Both the position numbers and the translations under genes were made by a program. The notes beneath the pieces were generated by a model. That model saw only the letters and a list, made by a program, of their open reading frames with translations, was not told the origin of the DNA and made no database searches. Shown here in pieces: positions 52,540 through 60,731 of a DNA stretch of 64,000 nt (the first letter of the stretch is position 1; every line of letters begins with the position of its first letter). The stretch spans positions 51,230 to 115,229 of the forward strand of contig CALUNU010000006.1 of the NCBI GenBank assembly GCA_944322095.1, written 5' to 3'. The stretch comes from an uncultured Alloprevotella sp. (GTDB lineage: Bacteria; Bacteroidota; Bacteroidia; Bacteroidales; Bacteroidaceae).

Positions 52540-53007
52540 ATGGCTTACATGACGCAAGAGGGCTATGACAAAATGGTGGCCCAGCTCAGACACATGGAAA
52601 CAATCGACAGGCCGGCAGCTTCGGCTGCCATCGCCGAGGCCCGCGACAAAGGCGACCTTTCGGAGAACAGCGAATACGACGCCGCCAAGGAGGCCCAGGC
52701 CATGCTGGAAATGAAAATCAACAACCTCAAGGCTGCCATCTCGTCGGCCAAGATTATCGACGCCAGCAAGCTGCGCAACGACGTTGTGCAGATACTCAGT
52801 ACGGTGGAGATGAAGAACGTGAAGACGGGCATGGTGATGAAATATACCATCGTGAGCGAGAGCGAGGCCAACCTGCGCGAGGGAAAAATTTCCTCGACAA
52901 CGCCCATCGCACAAGGCCTGCTGGGCCGCAAGGTGGGCGAGGTGGTCGAGGTGAAAATACCGCAGGGCACCATACAGCTCGAGATATTGAACATCACCGT
53001 GGGCTAA
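52540..53007 (+). CDS. greA: Transcription elongation factor GreA
   Basis: 155 residues. N-terminal coiled coil (MAYMTQEGYDKMVAQLRHME to about 75) bears the acidic tip DLSENSEYDAAKEAQ that reaches the polymerase active site; the C-terminal FKBP-like domain includes SSTTPIAQGLLGRKVGEVVE. GreA rescues backtracked polymerase by inducing transcript cleavage. Followed 33 bp later by the HIT gene. Confidence 0.96.
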   Translation: MAYMTQEGYDKMVAQLRHMETIDRPAASAAIAEARDKGDLSENSEYDAAKEAQAMLEMKINNLKAAISSAKIIDASKLRNDVVQILSTVEMKNVKTGMVMKYTIVSESEANLREGKISSTTPIAQGLLGRKVGEVVEVKIPQGTIQLEILNITVG

Positions 53008-53040
53008 GCAGGGCCGACCCAACGCTTAAAACAGAAAGAT

Positions 53041-53442
53041 ATGACGCTTTTCAGTAAAATTGCAGCAGGAGAAATCCCTTCGTACAAGTGTGCCGAAGAC
53101 AACCGCTTCTATGCCTTTCTCGACATCAACCCGGTGGTAAAGGGCCACACGCTCGTCATACCGAAAAAGGAAGTGGACTATCTTTTCGACATGGAGGACG
53201 GCGAGCTGGCCGACCTCATGGTGTTTGCCAAACGTGTGGCGCGGGCCGTCAAGGAGGCCGTGCCCTGCAAGAAGGTGGGCGTGGCCGTGCTCGGGCTCGA
53301 AGTGCCCCATGCACACGTACACCTCATCCCGTTGCAAGGCGAGGGCGACATGGATTTTCGCCGCCCCAAATTGCAGCTTCCTGCCGAGGAAATGGAACAG
53401 ACGGCCGCCAAAATTCTGGCCGCCTTCGAGGCTGGAAAATAA
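53041..53442 (+). CDS. HIT family nucleotide-binding protein
   Basis: 133 residues. MTLFSKIAAGEIPSYKCAED, the GHTLVIPKKEVDYLFDM strand and the histidine triad HAHVHLIP (catalytic His in the middle) are typical HinT-like features; such proteins hydrolyse adenosine phosphoramidates. Shares the greA transcript and ends at a terminator. Confidence 0.94.
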   Translation: MTLFSKIAAGEIPSYKCAEDNRFYAFLDINPVVKGHTLVIPKKEVDYLFDMEDGELADLMVFAKRVARAVKEAVPCKKVGVAVLGLEVPHAHVHLIPLQGEGDMDFRRPKLQLPAEEMEQTAAKILAAFEAGK

Positions 53443-53464
53443 TCAGTGACGAAAATGTATGAAC

Positions 53465-53508
53465 AAGAGATGTGACCGGGCTGAAGCCCAGAGTTGCATC
53501 TCTTTTTT
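53465..53508 (+). terminator. Terminator of greA-HIT
   Basis: AAGAGATG (53465-53472) pairs with CATCTCTT (53497-53504), with an inner GGGCTGAAGCCC hairpin, then TTTT. Confidence 0.82.
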
Positions 53509-53523
53509 CGTAGCAAAAGACAT

Positions 53524-56001
53524 ATGCGACAAACAACAATGTTCAAGACTTTGGCCGTTGCGGCACTGCTCGCCACGGGAGGATTGCATGCCGCCGCGCA
53601 AGAAGAGCGGCACGAGATATGGTTCGACACCCCCGCCTCGCTCCCCGACGGGCCCGCGTGGGATCGGCCGGGATTAAGACTGGTTGACGCTGGGTCGGGG
53701 CTGGCAGATCAGACCGACAAGGAATGGGAAAACCGTTCGCTGCCGTTGGGCAACGGCAGCATCGGAACCAACCTGATGGGAAGCATTGCGGCCGAGCGGC
53801 TCACCCTGAACGAGAAATCGCTGTGGCGCGGCGGGCCGGGCACGGCAGCCGGGCCACGGGCCTATTGGGACGTGAACAAGCCGGGCGCCCTCATGCTCGA
53901 CAGCATCCGACAGGCCTTCGTGCGGGGCGACCGCCAGCTGGCGGCACAGCTCACGCAGGAACATTTTAATAGCGAGGTGCCTTATGAAAGTACGGGCGAG
54001 GAAGCCTTTCGCTTCGGCAACTTCACGACGCTGGGCGAGCTGCGCATTGCAACGGGGCTGAGCGAGGACGGCGTAGAGGGCTATCGGCGCACCCTCTCGC
54101 TCGACAGCGCGCTGGCCACGGTGCGCTTTACGCAGCAGGGAACCACCTACGAGCGCCGGGCCTTCATCTCCTACCCCGACCAGGTGCTCGTGCTCCATTT
54201 CGCGGCCGACCGGCCCGCAGCCCAGCACCTGTCGCTGACGTATCTGCCCAACCCCGTGTCGACGGGCGGCTTCGCCGACGAGGGCGACGGCTTCGTGTTC
54301 AACGCCCGCCTCGACAACAACGGGATGGCGTTCTGTGTGCGTGTCAAAGCCTTGGCGCGTGGCGGCTGTGTGGCCTGTCGTAACGGCGTACTGACGGTGG
54401 AGGGGGCAGACGAGGTGACCTTCCTGCTCACGGCCGACACAGATTATCGCCCCAACTATGCGCCCGACCCCGACGACGCGCGGGCCTATGTGGGAGTGGA
54501 CCCGCAGAAAACGACGGCCCGCTGGATGCGCCGCGCCGCCCGCCGCGGATACGACGCCCTGCTGAGCCGCCACGAGGCCGACTATGGGCCGCTGTTCCGC
54601 AGCGTCAGGCTCTCGCTTCCCGATAGTGCCACCCCGCTTCCCACCGACAAGCGTCTGGCCCGCTACCGCCAGGGAGCGCTCGACCACGCCTTGGAGACCC
54701 TCTATTTCCAGTATGGGCGCTATCTGCTCATCGCCTCGTCGCGACCCGGCAATCTCCCGGCCAATTTGCAAGGCATCTGGGCCAACAATGTGGACGGGCC
54801 GTGGCGCGTGGACTACCACAACAACATTAACCTGCAAATGAACTATTGGCCCGCCTTTTCGTGTAATCTGACAGAGTGCGCCGCGCCGCTCACCGACTTC
54901 ATTCGTCTGCTCGAAAAGCCCGGGCGCGTCACGGCCCGCAGCTACTTTGGCGCGCGCGGCTGGACGGCCTCCATCTCGGCCAATCCCTTTGGCTTTACGG
55001 CGCCGCTCGAAGGCCGTGACATGACGTGGAACTATAACCCCATGGCCGGGCCATGGCTGGCAACGCATTTGTGGGAATATTACGATTTTACGCGCGACCG
55101 TCGTTTCCTGCGCCACACGGCCTGGCCCTTGTTGCGCGAGAGTGCCCGCTTCACCGTCGATTTCCTGTGGAAACGTCCCGACGGGTGGTATGCCGCCGTG
55201 CCTTCCACCTCGCCCGAGCACGGCCCGGTGGACGACGGCGTCACCTTTCAGCATGCCGTGGCGCGCGAAATACTGGCCGACGCTTTGGCTGCGGCCGACG
55301 TTCTGGGCAAGAGCGACGAAGAAACGCGCTCGTGGCAGGGCGTGCTCGACAGCATCGCCCCTTATCGCATCGGCCGCTTCGGGCAGCTCATGGAGTGGAA
55401 CCGCGACATCGACGATCCGCAAGACCATCACCGCCACGTCAACCACCTCTTCGGGCTCCATCCCGGCAGCAGCATCCTTGCGCTCAGAGACACGGCGCTG
55501 GCCACCGCGGCCCGCGTCACGCTGAACCATCGGGGCGACGTCGCCCAGGGATGGAGCATGGGTTGGAAGCTCAATCAGTGGGCCCGCCTGCTCGACGGCG
55601 AACGCTCTTACATGTTGCTGCGCACGCTCATAGCCCGTGGTACGACGGATAATCTGTGGGATGTCCACCCGCCCTTTCAAATCGACGGCAACTTTGGCGG
55701 AACGGCCGGTATGGCCGAGATGCTCCTGCAAAGTCAAGGCGGGTTGCTGCATCTTCTGCCCGCTCTGCCACGTGCATGGGCCGACGGCCGCATCAATGGT
55801 CTGCTGGCCCGCGGTGGTTTCCGCGTCGACATGCGTTGGACCGACGGCAGTTTGTCGGAAGCCGTCGTTCACGCCACGGCCGACGCCCCCTGCCACGTCC
55901 TGTACCGCGGCATGAAGGCGAACATCGACGCCCGCCGCGGCCATACGTATCGCATCGTGCCGACGGGCAGCGGATTGCGTGTGGAGCCTCTCGCACGATA
56001 G
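53524..56001 (+). CDS. Secreted alpha-L-fucosidase, GH95
   Basis: 825 residues from ATG 53524 (53539 also possible; both give a signal peptide ending HAAAQ). It inverts alpha-1,2-fucose linkages as on mucin and milk glycans. Family features: LPLGNGSIGTNLMGSIAAER with LNEKSLWRGGPG, the NLQGIWANN and HNNINLQMNYWP segments carrying catalytic Asn, VPSTSPEHGPV with the general acid Glu, and PPFQIDGNFGGTAGMAEMLL with the Asp. Full length for the family. With GH29, GH33 and GH35 in the same window it points to foraging on host glycans. Confidence 0.94.
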   Translation: MRQTTMFKTLAVAALLATGGLHAAAQEERHEIWFDTPASLPDGPAWDRPGLRLVDAGSGLADQTDKEWENRSLPLGNGSIGTNLMGSIAAERLTLNEKSLWRGGPGTAAGPRAYWDVNKPGALMLDSIRQAFVRGDRQLAAQLTQEHFNSEVPYESTGEEAFRFGNFTTLGELRIATGLSEDGVEGYRRTLSLDSALATVRFTQQGTTYERRAFISYPDQVLVLHFAADRPAAQHLSLTYLPNPVSTGGFADEGDGFVFNARLDNNGMAFCVRVKALARGGCVACRNGVLTVEGADEVTFLLTADTDYRPNYAPDPDDARAYVGVDPQKTTARWMRRAARRGYDALLSRHEADYGPLFRSVRLSLPDSATPLPTDKRLARYRQGALDHALETLYFQYGRYLLIASSRPGNLPANLQGIWANNVDGPWRVDYHNNINLQMNYWPAFSCNLTECAAPLTDFIRLLEKPGRVTARSYFGARGWTASISANPFGFTAPLEGRDMTWNYNPMAGPWLATHLWEYYDFTRDRRFLRHTAWPLLRESARFTVDFLWKRPDGWYAAVPSTSPEHGPVDDGVTFQHAVAREILADALAAADVLGKSDEETRSWQGVLDSIAPYRIGRFGQLMEWNRDIDDPQDHHRHVNHLFGLHPGSSILALRDTALATAARVTLNHRGDVAQGWSMGWKLNQWARLLDGERSYMLLRTLIARGTTDNLWDVHPPFQIDGNFGGTAGMAEMLLQSQGGLLHLLPALPRAWADGRINGLLARGGFRVDMRWTDGSLSEAVVHATADAPCHVLYRGMKANIDARRGHTYRIVPTGSGLRVEPLAR

Positions 56002-56027
56002 CCTTTCGCGCAGCGTCAGCATAGCAT

Positions 56028-56069
56028 GAGCCGGGCACCCCTACCCATAGCGGTAGAGGTGCCCGGCTC
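56028..56069. terminator. Bidirectional terminator between GH95 and manC
   Basis: Perfect 12-bp stem GAGCCGGGCACC and GGTGCCCGGCTC with an inner CTACC/GGTAG pairing. It separates two convergent genes. Confidence 0.82.
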
Positions 56070-56110
56070 GCGTTTATCAGTCCCCCTCGGTCTTGGCCGG
56101 TGAGGAAGGG

Positions 56111-57199
56111 TCACATATATTCTTCGCCCAGCTGCATCTGCGCCTCGTTGGCCAGACGGCGCACCAGGGCCGGGTCGTTGTTGGGGCAGATAAGCAGCGT
56201 GTTGCCCTCCTGCGCCACCAGGTAGCCGTCGAGTCCGTGAATGACGGCAGCCGTTCCCTTGGGCAGGCTCACCAGGTTGTCGCGGCTGGCCGAGAACATC
56301 ACTTTCGACGACGAAGCCAGTCCGTTTCCGTCCACGTCCTTTTTGCTCAGTTCGTGCACCTCGGGCCAGCAGCCAATGTCGGCCCATCCAAAGTCGCATG
56401 CCTGTACGAAAACGTTTTTGCTCCGTTCCAGGATGACCAGGTCGATGCTCAGGTGGAGGTTCGAGGGGTAGAAGCGCTCCACAAACGCCAGTTCCTCTTC
56501 GTTGGAGAGCGGGGCGTCGGAGTTTCTCATGTGTTGTTTCATCACGGGGATGAGGTTGTCCAGGTGGTTGAGCATTGTGCGCACGTTCCAGAGGAAGAGG
56601 CCCGTGTTCCACAGAAATTCTCCGCTCTCGACGAAGATTTTGGCAAAGTCCAAGTCGGGTTTTTCCGTGAACGACTGTACGGTGTACACGTTCTCCTGCG
56701 GCGTTTCCTCTCCCTTTTGGATGTAGCCGTAGCTCGTGTTGGGCTCCCCGGCCTTGGCGCCCATGGCCAGGAAGAAATCGTGCTGCCGCACGAAGTCGAG
56801 CCCCTGCGACATCTGCTGCTCGAAGCGTTCCTCGTTGACGATATACTGGTCGGCCGGCGAAACAATCATGTTGGCGTCCATGTTTCTCTGCGCCACGTGA
56901 TAGGTGGCCCAGGCCACGGCCGGAGCCGTCGACAGTTGCACGGGTTCGGCCAGGATGTTTTCATGCCGCACGTCGGGCAACTGTTCGTGCACGAGGTCTA
57001 CATATTCCCGATAAGTCGATACGTATATGTTTTCTTTGGGAACAAAGCGGGCGAAACGGTCGTAAGTGGCTTGGAGCAAGGTGCGTCCCGTTCCGAACAA
57101 GTCTAAAAATTGTTTGGGTTTGGCCTTGCGGCTGCAAGGCCAGAGGCGACGGCCTACGCCTCCTGCAAGGATGATACAAAAATCGTTCTTCGTTCTCAT
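56111..57199 (-). CDS. manC: Mannose-1-phosphate guanylyltransferase
   Basis: 362 residues making GDP-mannose from GTP and mannose-1-phosphate, for GDP-fucose and surface glycans. CIILAGGVGRRLWPCSRKAK with PKQF is the pyrophosphorylase signature, VSPADQYIV, FTEKPDLDFAKIFVESGEFL and WNTGLFLW follow the GMP family order. It lacks the C-terminal isomerase domain of bifunctional enzymes. A likely -7 box is not consensus. Divergent from tRNA-Leu. Confidence 0.93.
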   Translation of the reverse strand: MRTKNDFCIILAGGVGRRLWPCSRKAKPKQFLDLFGTGRTLLQATYDRFARFVPKENIYVSTYREYVDLVHEQLPDVRHENILAEPVQLSTAPAVAWATYHVAQRNMDANMIVSPADQYIVNEERFEQQMSQGLDFVRQHDFFLAMGAKAGEPNTSYGYIQKGEETPQENVYTVQSFTEKPDLDFAKIFVESGEFLWNTGLFLWNVRTMLNHLDNLIPVMKQHMRNSDAPLSNEEELAFVERFYPSNLHLSIDLVILERSKNVFVQACDFGWADIGCWPEVHELSKKDVDGNGLASSSKVMFSASRDNLVSLPKGTAAVIHGLDGYLVAQEGNTLLICPNNDPALVRRLANEAQMQLGEEYM

Positions 57200-57310
57200 A
57201 GCCTTGAATGGGTTTACTGTTTGGCAGCGCTAATGTACTGAATTTTTCCATTCGAGGAAAGGCGCCTCCGTTTAAAAAGCCACAAAAAACGCCATTTCCC
57301 CGCCGTTTTG

Positions 57311-57341
57311 TTGTTTGTTAAGGAAAAAACTCTTACCTTTG
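57311..57341 (+). promoter_or_regulatory. Bacteroidetes promoter of tRNA-Leu
   Basis: TTG (57311-57313), 20-nt spacer, TACCTTTG (57334-57341), 30 bp before the tRNA. Confidence 0.75.
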
Positions 57342-57371
57342 CATCGCAATCCTGCGACAGGAAAAGCAAAA

Positions 57372-57453
57372 GCCCAGATGGCGGAATCGGTAGACGCGCT
57401 GGTCTCAAACACCAGTGGGGAAACCCGTCCCGGTTCGACCCCGGGTCTGGGTA
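57372..57453 (+). tRNA. tRNA-Leu(CAA)
   Basis: 82 nt with class II variable arm. Acceptor GCCCAGA/TCTGGGT, anticodon stem CTGGT-CTCAAAC-ACCAG (anticodon CAA), T arm CCCGGTTCGACCCCGGG. CCA not encoded. Its last 11 nt form part of the 13-bp attL repeat of the integrated element. Confidence 0.93.
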
Positions 57454-57455
57454 CT
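57443..57455. other. attL (13-bp direct repeat at tRNA-Leu 3' end)
   Basis: GGGTCTGGGTACT, identical to 63717-63729. Overlap with the tRNA 3' end means insertion restores the tRNA. Confidence 0.8.
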
Positions 57456-57499
57456 AAAACGGCTGTTAATCGCTTGATTTTCAGCCGTTTTTCTTTTGC

Positions 57500-57526
57500 T
57501 GGGTAGCCAAAGGGTAGCCAAAAACG
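57500..57526. repeat. 27-bp direct repeat, left copy (possible integrase arm site)
   Basis: 27 bp identical to 63578-63604, built from GGGTAGCCAAA twice in a row followed by AACG. It is 44 bp inside attL; the right copy is 112 bp inside attR. Confidence 0.75.
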
Positions 57527-57561
57527 ACAACACCCCCACTTTTATACGCTTAAAACAGCAA

Positions 57562-57594
57562 GCCGGGCGGGACGCTTGCCACGTCTCGCCCGGC
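57562..57594 (-). terminator. Hairpin downstream of the element's minus-strand operon
   Basis: GCCGGGCGGGAC and GTCTCGCCCGGC pair over a 9-nt loop. It lies about 110 bp after the last gene of the replication operon; no strong T-run follows, so termination is likely but not certain. Confidence 0.5.
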
Positions 57595-57706
57595 TCAACC
57601 GGTACCGGAGTCCCCCAAAAAAGTTTTCGGTCAGTAAAAATCTTTCAGAGTGGGCGCGCGTGGTTTACCACGTACCCCTATGCCCCTAATAAAAAACGCA
57701 CGGGCC

Positions 57707-57964
57707 TCAGTTCAAATCTTCTCTGCCCATGTCAAAGTCATGCTTGTGGGCTTCTTTAAACTTGCGTATTTTAGGTTCCAGCTCATCGGCGGCCCGTTCA
57801 CAACAGGTTTCTATCACCGTGTAATATCGGGCAAGTTGCAGTGTAGCTTCCGCAAGCTTTTCCAACTCCTTACGGTCTGCATACAGATTTACTACTGCAT
57901 CCATCACCTCGCGCCGCTCCATGTATTTAAGCAAAGCGGCGCAAACAAAATCTTCGCGCGTCAT
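57707..57964 (-). CDS. Hypothetical 85-residue protein of the integrative element
   Basis: Highly charged and predicted helical (MTREDFVCAALLKYMERREV, then ELEKLAEATLQLARYYTVIE), with no recognised family and no membrane segment. It starts within the stop of the VirE_N gene (ATGA overlap), so it is translationally coupled to the replication genes and is probably a real last gene of that operon. Confidence 0.7.
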   Translation of the reverse strand: MTREDFVCAALLKYMERREVMDAVVNLYADRKELEKLAEATLQLARYYTVIETCCERAADELEPKIRKFKEAHKHDFDMGREDLN

Positions 57965-58944
57965 AATACACTATTTATTTGGTTCAACATATCGCCAAAC
58001 TCTAAGTTCAGCATAAACTTTCTAAACTCCTCGTCTCCCATCTCTTTCTTGGCGTAAAAGAGGAGCGTTCCGAGACGGTAAGCATAACCGCCGTGTTTCA
58101 AACACTCGTTATATTGGCGGTCGGTGCTCCCCGGTTCTACTTCATACGTGGGCCCGTATTTACTTAACCGGTGGGCATATTCGCGGCCGGCCTCTCCAAA
58201 GGTTGAGGCCAACGCGCAAAGTATCTCAAACCACTGCCTATATCCTCCCGTAATGTCTGCTTCCTTTCCATCTATCCAATCAAGGAGCGCAAGCATAAGC
58301 GGGACGCGTGCCTCCTCCGGCACTTCTTGGTTTAACCGCTGCGCCCTCGGGGGTTCTTTTTCGGGGAGCGTGTAATCGTACACCTCTGCCCCCGTGTTAA
58401 TGTACGGCTCTGGGTCATACGACACAAACCGCTTGCGCCCCTCGTCCACGCCGCTGAGGTCAACCGTAAGCCCGCACAGCGCAAAGTCATGGCTAATCGC
58501 ACGGAAATACTCGCGGTGCTTTGTGGGGTCGGCAATCCACACAAGGCAGAAATACCCCCTGCCGCTAACGGAACGGGCGCAAAACACCACGTTCGGGCAC
58601 ATGGCCAGACGTTCTTTCAGCCGTTCAAAATCGGGGAAATCGTTGTCCTTAGCATCAAAATCGATGCTAATAAGGCCGGTGTGCGCTATCATGTCCGCTG
58701 CTTTCAAGCCACTGAATTCCCCGGACGGTGTAAAACAAGGCAGGGCGTTTTTCAACGCTTGGCGCTTAGCCTCGTCTGCTTCGCGTCTAACGGCCTCAAC
58801 CGCGGAACGCCATTTACCGGACGTTATGCCCCAAAGGATGCTGCCCAAGCTCACGGTTTGACACTGCCCGCCTCTTACCGACGAAAATAAACTAACTCTT
58901 GCCTCAAAGAGGCTGCGGCTCTCGCCACTTTCTTTTAAAGACAT
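57961..58944 (-). CDS. VirE N-terminal (BT4734-like) domain protein, primase-related
   Basis: 327 residues from ATG 58944 (MSLKESGESRSLFEARVSLF); frames further upstream run through the repeat-rich origin region. The VirE_N domain includes AADMIAHTGLISIDFDAKDN, with acidic residues in the place of the primase catalytic Asp pair, and NVVFCARSVSGRGYFCLVWI. The C-terminal part (GGYRQWFEILCALASTFGEA ... DRQYNECLKHGGY) resembles PriCT domains of replication primases. It should act with the adjacent RepA-like ATPase in copying the element. Confidence 0.85.
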   Translation of the reverse strand: MSLKESGESRSLFEARVSLFSSVRGGQCQTVSLGSILWGITSGKWRSAVEAVRREADEAKRQALKNALPCFTPSGEFSGLKAADMIAHTGLISIDFDAKDNDFPDFERLKERLAMCPNVVFCARSVSGRGYFCLVWIADPTKHREYFRAISHDFALCGLTVDLSGVDEGRKRFVSYDPEPYINTGAEVYDYTLPEKEPPRAQRLNQEVPEEARVPLMLALLDWIDGKEADITGGYRQWFEILCALASTFGEAGREYAHRLSKYGPTYEVEPGSTDRQYNECLKHGGYAYRLGTLLFYAKKEMGDEEFRKFMLNLEFGDMLNQINSVL

Positions 58945-58996
58945 ATTAGATAAATATTTTGCCCTGACGGCCGGGCCGGCCATAAAAGTTATGTTC

Positions 58997-59116
58997 GTAA
59001 GTGTACAAGTGTACAAATAGGTACAAAAACACATATTGCACACTTCCCAGCGCAAAGGTGTATGTGTAAGTGTACAAGTGTACAAACCCCTATATATAGG
59101 GGTGTACAGTTGTACA
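58997..59116. promoter_or_regulatory. Candidate replication origin: paired TGTACA repeats and AT palindrome
   Basis: Six TGTACA sites occur as three pairs, each with a 2-nt gap (59002/59010, 59071/59079, 59103/59111). The first two pairs lie inside a 21-bp direct repeat (58997-59017 and 59066-59086). CCCCTATATATAGGGG (59087-59102) is a perfect 16-bp palindrome with an AT core, directly abutting the second and third pairs. The block is non-coding, between the RepA-like and primase-like genes, where an iteron-type origin would be expected. Confidence 0.65.
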
Positions 59117-59146
59117 CACATGCACTCCGCCCCGTTGCACTCATTT

Positions 59147-60208
59147 TTAGGTTTCATCTTTGCCCTCCTTTCCACCGTCATTCATCCCCTCAAAGTCGGC
59201 CACCACGGTTAGCTGGTAAATCGTTTTGTGGCCCTTATCAAACGCGCTCAAAATCCCCCTCTGTTTTGCCTCCGCAATCCTATTTTTTGCTGTGCTCCCG
59301 CTGCATCCCTCTTGCTCGGCATACGCTTCCGCAAGTTGGGAATAGTTCATGCTCTTGCCGCCCGCCAGCAATTTGCCGAACGTCGCGAACAATTCCTGCT
59401 GCTCCTGCTGCTGTTTAGTCAGTCCGCCGTAAGCCGGCAAAAGCGCAAACCCGTCTCCAAACTCAAAGGCTATATCGGGCACACCCGCAAAGCGGGAAAG
59501 CGCTTGCTTCACGTTCGCCACGTTCCCCGTGCGCGTCACCTCGTACACTTCTCCCGCCTTTTGCTGGGCGATAGCGCCGACGTGTCCGCGTGCTTCCGAC
59601 TTGTCTGTTTTGTTCGTATGCACAACGGTAAGGAGCGCACACCCCGCTTCCTCCGTCGCGTTAGTCAACTCACCCACTACCTGCGCGGCCTCCTTTTGGT
59701 CGTTGAAGTCCTCGCACAAGTCCGCCACACCATCAAGAAAGACCAAATCCGCCCCGCTCCCGGTTATCGCCTCTAAGGCCTTTTTACGTCGCTCTGCGGG
59801 GTTGAGGCTTTTCAGCGTGTAAACCCTTAGCCGCGCCCCTTTCTCCCCGTCCTGCGCCATTTCTACGGCCTTGCGCGCTTTTTTCGCCAGCGTGCCCCGG
59901 TCTTGCTCCGTATCTAACCATAAAACGCGCATATCCCCCTTGCGTGCCCTCACGCCTAAATACTCCCCGCCAAGGGCGGCTGTTACCAATAACACGCCGA
60001 AAGCGGACTTGCCCGTTTTCTCCCGCCCTTTCACAAGGTGTAAGTTGTTACATGCCATAACCCCGCGCCCGGAGTACTCAAAGAGGCAGGGCGTTTCGTC
60101 CTCCACCTCTTCCGCCCATATATCCACAAAGTACTCGGCCAACTCCCCCGACGGGCGCGCATGGTCGCGCCCCCATCGGGAAAAGTCTATCACTTTGCAG
60201 GCTGTCAT
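59147..60208 (-). CDS. RepA-like AAA ATPase/helicase (AAA_25 type)
   Basis: 353 residues from ATG 60208, which overlaps the HTH gene stop (ATGA). Walker A is GREKTGKS (61-68); Walker B is ADLVFLDGVADL (about 140-151); sensor-like segment ALLTVVHTNKTDKSEARGHV follows. This is the RecA-like RepA/DnaB-type ATPase fold of plasmid replicative helicases. The C-terminal 90 residues contain a winged-helix-like part (NYSQLAEAYAEQEGCSGSTA KNRIAEAKQRGIL). Upstream of the candidate origin and the primase-like gene. Confidence 0.87.
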   Translation of the reverse strand: MTACKVIDFSRWGRDHARPSGELAEYFVDIWAEEVEDETPCLFEYSGRGVMACNNLHLVKGREKTGKSAFGVLLVTAALGGEYLGVRARKGDMRVLWLDTEQDRGTLAKKARKAVEMAQDGEKGARLRVYTLKSLNPAERRKKALEAITGSGADLVFLDGVADLCEDFNDQKEAAQVVGELTNATEEAGCALLTVVHTNKTDKSEARGHVGAIAQQKAGEVYEVTRTGNVANVKQALSRFAGVPDIAFEFGDGFALLPAYGGLTKQQQEQQELFATFGKLLAGGKSMNYSQLAEAYAEQEGCSGSTAKNRIAEAKQRGILSAFDKGHKTIYQLTVVADFEGMNDGGKEGKDET

Positions 60209-60492
60209 CTTACGCCCCCTTTCATGCAGTAGGCGTCCGCCCGTTCCTCTATTTCCTCCGCCGTGGCCACCCGGTTCCCTTGCAGCCACGCTTCCAGCTC
60301 GTGGCGGTTGAAATAGCACATTTTGCCCATCGGCTTGTAGTGCGGTATCTGCCGCCGCATGGTAAGCTTGTAGAGGTAAGATTTTGATATGCCCATATAG
60401 CGCGCCGCCTCGTCGCTCGTGAGCACCTCTTTCGTGCAGAAAATTGTTTTAGCCGTAACTTGGTCGGCCACCGTTTTAATAAGCTCTTCCAT
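60205..60492 (-). CDS. Helix-turn-helix protein, excisionase/MerR-like (HTH_17)
   Basis: 95 residues from ATG 60492. FCTKEVLTSDEAARYMGISK, then SYLYKLTMRRQIPHYKPMGK and YFNRHELEAWLQ form the HTH_17 fold used by Bacteroides excisionases and element regulators. It overlaps the RepA-like gene by 4 bp and is the first gene of the rep operon. It may both assist excision and bind the 42-bp palindrome upstream of its own promoter. Confidence 0.88.
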   Translation of the reverse strand: MEELIKTVADQVTAKTIFCTKEVLTSDEAARYMGISKSYLYKLTMRRQIPHYKPMGKMCYFNRHELEAWLQGNRVATAEEIEERADAYCMKGGVR

Positions 60493-60610
60493 ATCGATTT
60501 TAATTTTGAAAGAGTTAGGGCTCTCCGGGTGAGTTGCAGGGCACACCGTTCTTTGCCCGTGTTATCCTCAGCGGTGAGCCTGCAATCGCCACCCCGGCGG
60601 AAAACAAGGG

Positions 60611-60618
60611 CAAAAGTA
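60611..60618 (-). promoter_or_regulatory. -7 box (TACTTTTG) of the element's rep operon
   Basis: Minus strand TACTTTTG, about 118 nt before the HTH gene ATG. The 42-bp palindrome begins 18 bp upstream of it, covering the -33 zone. Confidence 0.6.
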
Positions 60619-60636
60619 GGGGGTAAGAGAAAAGAA

Positions 60637-60678
60637 AACCTTATACGTTTAAGTAACGTTACATAAACGTATAAGGTT
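60637..60678. promoter_or_regulatory. 42-bp near-perfect palindrome, probable operator or replication site
   Basis: Arms AACCTTATACGTTT (60637-60650) and AAACGTATAAGGTT (60665-60678) are perfect complements, and the centre GTAACGTTAC (60653-60662) is itself a perfect palindrome on the same axis. Only one of 21 pairs mismatches. It lies between the 303-residue gene and the rep operon, over the expected -33 region of the latter. Confidence 0.85.
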
Positions 60679-60731
60679 AAACTGCTGAATTTTAGCGTGT
60701 AAAAAGGTTTTACCTTTTTCTTATACCATTA

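Noticed and set aside
58945..59181. 79-residue N-terminal extension of the VirE_N protein
   Set aside because: It is a translation of the TGTACA repeat region (Cys/Tyr/Thr-rich, no domain); ATG 58944 begins the recognisable sequence.
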